Assembly: GCA_030039655.1 (NCBI GenBank) | Contig: JASHVC010000081.1 | Span: 1-8,129, forward strand | Length of the DNA: 8,129 bases | Origin: Xanthobacteraceae bacterium | GTDB taxonomy: Bacteria; Pseudomonadota; Alphaproteobacteria; Rhizobiales; Xanthobacteraceae | Direction: 5' to 3' | Shown here: positions 6,023 through 8,129 of the stretch, piece by piece | Layout of the letters: each line of letters starts with the position of its first letter | How positions within the stretch are numbered: the first letter of the stretch is position 1 | Made by a program: the position numbers and the translations under genes | The notes under the pieces: generated by a model | Seen by the model: the letters and a program-made list of their open reading frames with translations, nothing else | Told to the model about the DNA's origin: nothing | The model's database searches: none

Positions 6023-6051
6023 AACCACGATACTACGTTTGGAGCGGTCCT

Positions 6052-6297
6052 ATGGTCCCCTTTTTCGTGCAGATCAAATGCCAGCTCGGCAAGTCCTACG
6101 AAGTGGCCAACAAGCTGGCTGATGCCGAAATCGCCTCGGAAATATATTCGACCGCCGGCGATTTCGATCTGCTGGTCAAGTTCTATGTCGATGAGGCGAC
6201 CGATATCGGCCATTTCATCGCCAACAAGGTGCAGACCATTCCGGGCGTGGCGGACACGCGCACCATCATCACGTTCAAGGCCTTCGGGGCGTCGTAG
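6052..6297 (+). CDS. Stand-alone Lrp/AsnC ligand-binding (RAM) domain protein
   Basis: This 81-residue protein consists only of the C-terminal RAM (AsnC_trans_reg) domain of Lrp-type regulators, with no helix-turn-helix. The order VPFFVQIKCQLGKSYEVANK, then EIASEIYSTAGDFDLLVKFY, then GHFIANKVQTIPGVADTRT and IITFKAF gives the expected beta-alpha-beta-beta-alpha-beta pattern. The family's turn motif G-D-F-D-L-L is at about 36-41. Such short proteins form oligomers like the effector-binding ring of Lrp and bind small molecules, often amino acids. What they do without a DNA-binding domain is not settled. The ATG at 6052 has GGAG at 6041-6044. The gene is divergent from thiM and its last 23 bases overlap the end of the permease gene on the opposite strand. 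Confidence 0.88.
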   Translation: MVPFFVQIKCQLGKSYEVANKLADAEIASEIYSTAGDFDLLVKFYVDEATDIGHFIANKVQTIPGVADTRTIITFKAFGAS

Positions 6298-7231
6298 CGG
6301 CGCCGGGCGCGGCCGGCATGATCTCTTCGGCGGTGCGATACTTGAGCGCGAGCTGATGCTCGCGCCAGATCACGAACAAGCCGGCGCCGGCGATGATTGT
6401 TGAGCCGAGTACGATCATGAAAGTCGGTTTTTCGCCGAACATCGCGTAGCCCAGCACGAGCGCCCAGATCATCGACGTATAGTCGAACGGCGCGACCACC
6501 GAAGCCGACGCATAGCGATAGCTCTCGGTGAGAAAAATATGGCCCATGCCGCCGAGAAAGCCGATGGCCGCCAGCACGGCCAGTTCGGTCCAGGTCGGGC
6601 TGGTCCACCAGAACGGCAGCGTGACAAGGCCCGACAGCGCGCAAATCAGCGAAAAATAGAACACGATCGAAGACGTGCGCTCGCTTTTCGTCAGATGCCG
6701 GGTTTGGATCATGGTGCCCGCATTGGTGACCGAGCCGGCAATCGCATACATCACGCCGCCGAGACTGGTGGCGCTCGCCATAGCGACGGTCAGCTCGTCG
6801 CCGGAGAGATGAGGCGCCAGCACGACCAGGACGCCTAGAAACCCGATCGTCACCGCCGTCCAGCGGTAGATACGCACGCGCTCCTTGAGCACCAAAGCGG
6901 CGAGCGCCACGCCGATCAGCGGAGACGTAAAGCTGATGGCATTGGCCTCGATCAGGGGCAGCCGCGCCAGCGCACCAAAATTGCAGAACATCCCGACAAT
7001 GCTGAGTGCGCCGCGGCTGGCTTGGCCAAGCGGACTCTCCGTGCGCACAGCCGCGGCCAGTTCGCCGCGCCAGGCGTAGACGATCATCACAGGTACGATG
7101 GCGAAGGCCGAGCGGAAGAACACCACCTCGCCGATCGGATAGCGGGCGCCGAGATAGCGGATGAGCGCCGACATCACGGCGAACAGCACTGCAGACACAA
7201 GCTTGAGCGAAATGCCTTTGCCGGTGTTCAT
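6275..7231 (-). CDS. EamA/DMT-family membrane transporter
   Basis: This is a 318-residue inner-membrane protein of the drug/metabolite transporter superfamily, with two repeated EamA units (about 10-139 and 152-289) of five helices each. FFRSAFAIVPVMI (38-50), then LPLIEANAISFTSPLIGVAL (91-110) with ALVLKERVR (112-120), match the first unit. SYRYASASVVAPFDYTSMIW (237-256) and GEKPTFMIVLGSTIIAGAG (266-284) match the second. Members export amino acids, metabolites or drugs; the substrate cannot be told here. The frame opens at 7354, but the ATG at 7229-7231 is chosen because GGGGAGG precedes it and the first helix follows closely. The longer version would add a charged, arginine-rich leader and overlap the cytochrome gene. 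The start is 70 bases downstream of the cytochrome stop on the same strand, so cotranscription is possible but the functions look unrelated. Confidence 0.88.
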   Translation of the reverse strand: MNTGKGISLKLVSAVLFAVMSALIRYLGARYPIGEVVFFRSAFAIVPVMIVYAWRGELAAAVRTESPLGQASRGALSIVGMFCNFGALARLPLIEANAISFTSPLIGVALAALVLKERVRIYRWTAVTIGFLGVLVVLAPHLSGDELTVAMASATSLGGVMYAIAGSVTNAGTMIQTRHLTKSERTSSIVFYFSLICALSGLVTLPFWWTSPTWTELAVLAAIGFLGGMGHIFLTESYRYASASVVAPFDYTSMIWALVLGYAMFGEKPTFMIVLGSTIIAGAGLFVIWREHQLALKYRTAEEIMPAAPGAATTPRRP

Positions 7232-7238
7232 GCGATCT

Positions 7239-7262
7239 TTCCTCCCCTTTGAGGGAGAGGAA
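7239..7262 (-). promoter_or_regulatory. Hairpin covering the ribosome site of the DMT transporter gene
   Basis: TTCCTC (7239-7244) pairs with GAGGAA (7257-7262) and CCC (7245-7247) with GGG (7253-7255), leaving a single bulged A and a five-base loop. On the mRNA strand the 3' arm contains the GGGGAGG Shine-Dalgarno of the transporter, so folding would hide it. It may instead be a small intergenic repeat or a processing signal after the cytochrome gene. Confidence 0.5.
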
Positions 7263-7301
7263 GATCCAGCGTCTTCTCCTTCATCCAAATGTCCCGGCGG
7301 C

Positions 7302-8129
7302 TCAATTCTTCTTCGGCGGCGGAGATGGCCCCTGCCTCGGCGGCAGCGAAGCAATGTAGACGGCCATCGCCTCGCGGTCTTCCTTACTCAGCAAAGACGT
7401 ATTGCCGATGACCTCGGCCATGTCGCCGCCCGCAAAATCGCCGGATGGGTCCATGCCGTCGTCGAGGAAGCTCGCGATGTCCTTGACCGACCAGGCGATC
7501 TTGTCCTCGCCCCAATGACCGAGCCCAGCCGGCGTGATGTTCGGCACCCAGCCTTTGCCGTCGGGCGACGGGCCGCCGGCGAAGCGCTCGCTCTCGATGA
7601 TGCCGCCGAGGACATTGCGCGGACTATGGCATTCGGCGCAATGTCCGGGGCCGTTCACCAGATAAGCGCCGCGATTCCATTGCGCCGATTGCGACGGGTC
7701 GGGCACGAACGGTCCGCCGCGGAGGAACAACAGATTCCAGACTCCGACCATACGGCGGATGTTGAAGGGGAATGCCAGATCGTGGTCGCGCACCTTGCCC
7801 GTCACCTGCGGCAGCGTTTTCAGATACGCAAACAGATCGCGCACGTCGTTGAGCTGCATGTGCCGATACGACGAGTAGGGAAACGCGGGGAACAGGTGAT
7901 AGCCACTCGGCGCCGTTCCGTTCCACAGCGCGCTGATGAAATTCGCCTCGGTCCAGTTGCCGATTCCGTCCGTGGGATCGGGCGAGATGTTGGGCGCGTA
8001 GAACGTCCCGAACGGCGAAACCAGTGCCAACCCCCCGCCCAGCCGCGTGCGATCGACCTTTTGCGGGTCCTTGTTGGGAACGGCGTGGCAGGACGCGCAA
8101 CCGCCGATGTTGAACATGGTCTGGCCGTT
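7302..8129 (-). CDS. c-type cytochrome with two haem motifs, C-terminal part
   Basis: The frame runs off the right edge, with 275 residues visible. The first in-window ATG (8115-8117) is internal, since NGQT precedes it in frame and haem motif 1 follows at once. Counting from that Met, two CXXCH haem sites are visible: CASCH (7-11) and CAECH (160-164). APNISPDPTDGIGNWTEANF (41-60) and HLFPAFPYSSYRHM (74-87) lie in the first haem domain, and VPNITPAGLGHW (191-202) in the second. These are typical of membrane-associated cytochrome subunits of periplasmic dehydrogenases, like the alcohol dehydrogenase or gluconate 2-dehydrogenase cytochrome subunit. M87 and M233 are possible haem ligands. Such subunits pass electrons from a dehydrogenase to ubiquinone or an oxidase. 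The dehydrogenase partner would lie beyond the edge. A third haem site or a signal peptide in the missing part cannot be excluded. The protein ends in a proline/lysine-rich tail. Confidence 0.87.
   Translation of the reverse strand, partial: NGQTMFNIGGCASCHAVPNKDPQKVDRTRLGGGLALVSPFGTFYAPNISPDPTDGIGNWTEANFISALWNGTAPSGYHLFPAFPYSSYRHMQLNDVRDLFAYLKTLPQVTGKVRDHDLAFPFNIRRMVGVWNLLFLRGGPFVPDPSQSAQWNRGAYLVNGPGHCAECHSPRNVLGGIIESERFAGGPSPDGKGWVPNITPAGLGHWGEDKIAWSVKDIASFLDDGMDPSGDFAGGDMAEVIGNTSLLSKEDREAMAVYIASLPPRQGPSPPPKKN

Noticed and set aside
5928..6122. A 64-codon open frame beginning MIRSDLIGSW
   Set aside because: It is a translation of the palindromic repeat running into the wrong frame of the RAM-domain gene.
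7232..7354. N-terminal extension of the DMT transporter by 41 residues
   Set aside because: The added part is highly charged and overlaps the end of the cytochrome gene. The start at 7231 has an excellent ribosome site.
1..8129. CRISPR array, tRNA, rRNA, transposase or integrase
   Set aside because: No regularly spaced repeats, no cloverleaf-like segment, no rRNA sequence and no transposase or integrase motifs were seen on either strand.

Overview
The window looks like chromosome from an alphaproteobacterium of the order Rhizobiales, most likely near Bradyrhizobium or Rhodopseudomonas. Three things suggest this: GC-rich coding sequence, the gene families present, and a palindromic intergenic repeat around 5920-6022 whose sequence resembles repeats I remember from many genomes of that group. 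The placement is inference from style; no rRNA or other taxonomic marker is present.

Layout. Positions 1-162 hold the end of a GlcG/HbpS-like gene on the + strand. It is followed by a zeta-class glutathione S-transferase, probably maleylacetoacetate isomerase (216-866, +). A 448-base stretch without a convincing gene comes next (867-1314). An ABC-transporter substrate-binding protein with a signal peptide (1315-2520, +) follows, with no permease or ATPase gene beside it. The strand then changes. From 5899 down to 2654 there is one compact minus-strand operon: thiM, thiE, a TIR-domain gene, thiD. Next are a divergent promoter region filled by the repeat (5900-6051), a stand-alone Lrp/AsnC ligand-binding (RAM) domain gene (6052-6297, +), an EamA/DMT-family permease (6275-7231, -) that overlaps it tail to tail, and the C-terminal part of a c-type cytochrome with two haem motifs (7302 to the window edge, -).

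How the genes work together. ThiM phosphorylates the thiazole alcohol, ThiD phosphorylates the hydroxymethylpyrimidine, and ThiE joins the two products into thiamine phosphate. Together they form a salvage cassette. I saw no TPP riboswitch in front of thiM.

The most striking item is the gene between thiE and thiD. It encodes a 313-residue protein with a cytoplasmic TIR domain that retains a candidate NADase glutamate, a proline/alanine-rich linker, one transmembrane helix, and a C-terminal cysteine-containing domain resembling the lysozyme-inhibitor LprI family (DUF1311), predicted to lie in the periplasm. Its ribosome binding site overlaps the thiE stop codon, so it appears to be a true operon member. 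An envelope sensor coupled to a TIR effector, expressed with vitamin B1 salvage, is the best candidate here for an undescribed system. Its function is inference.
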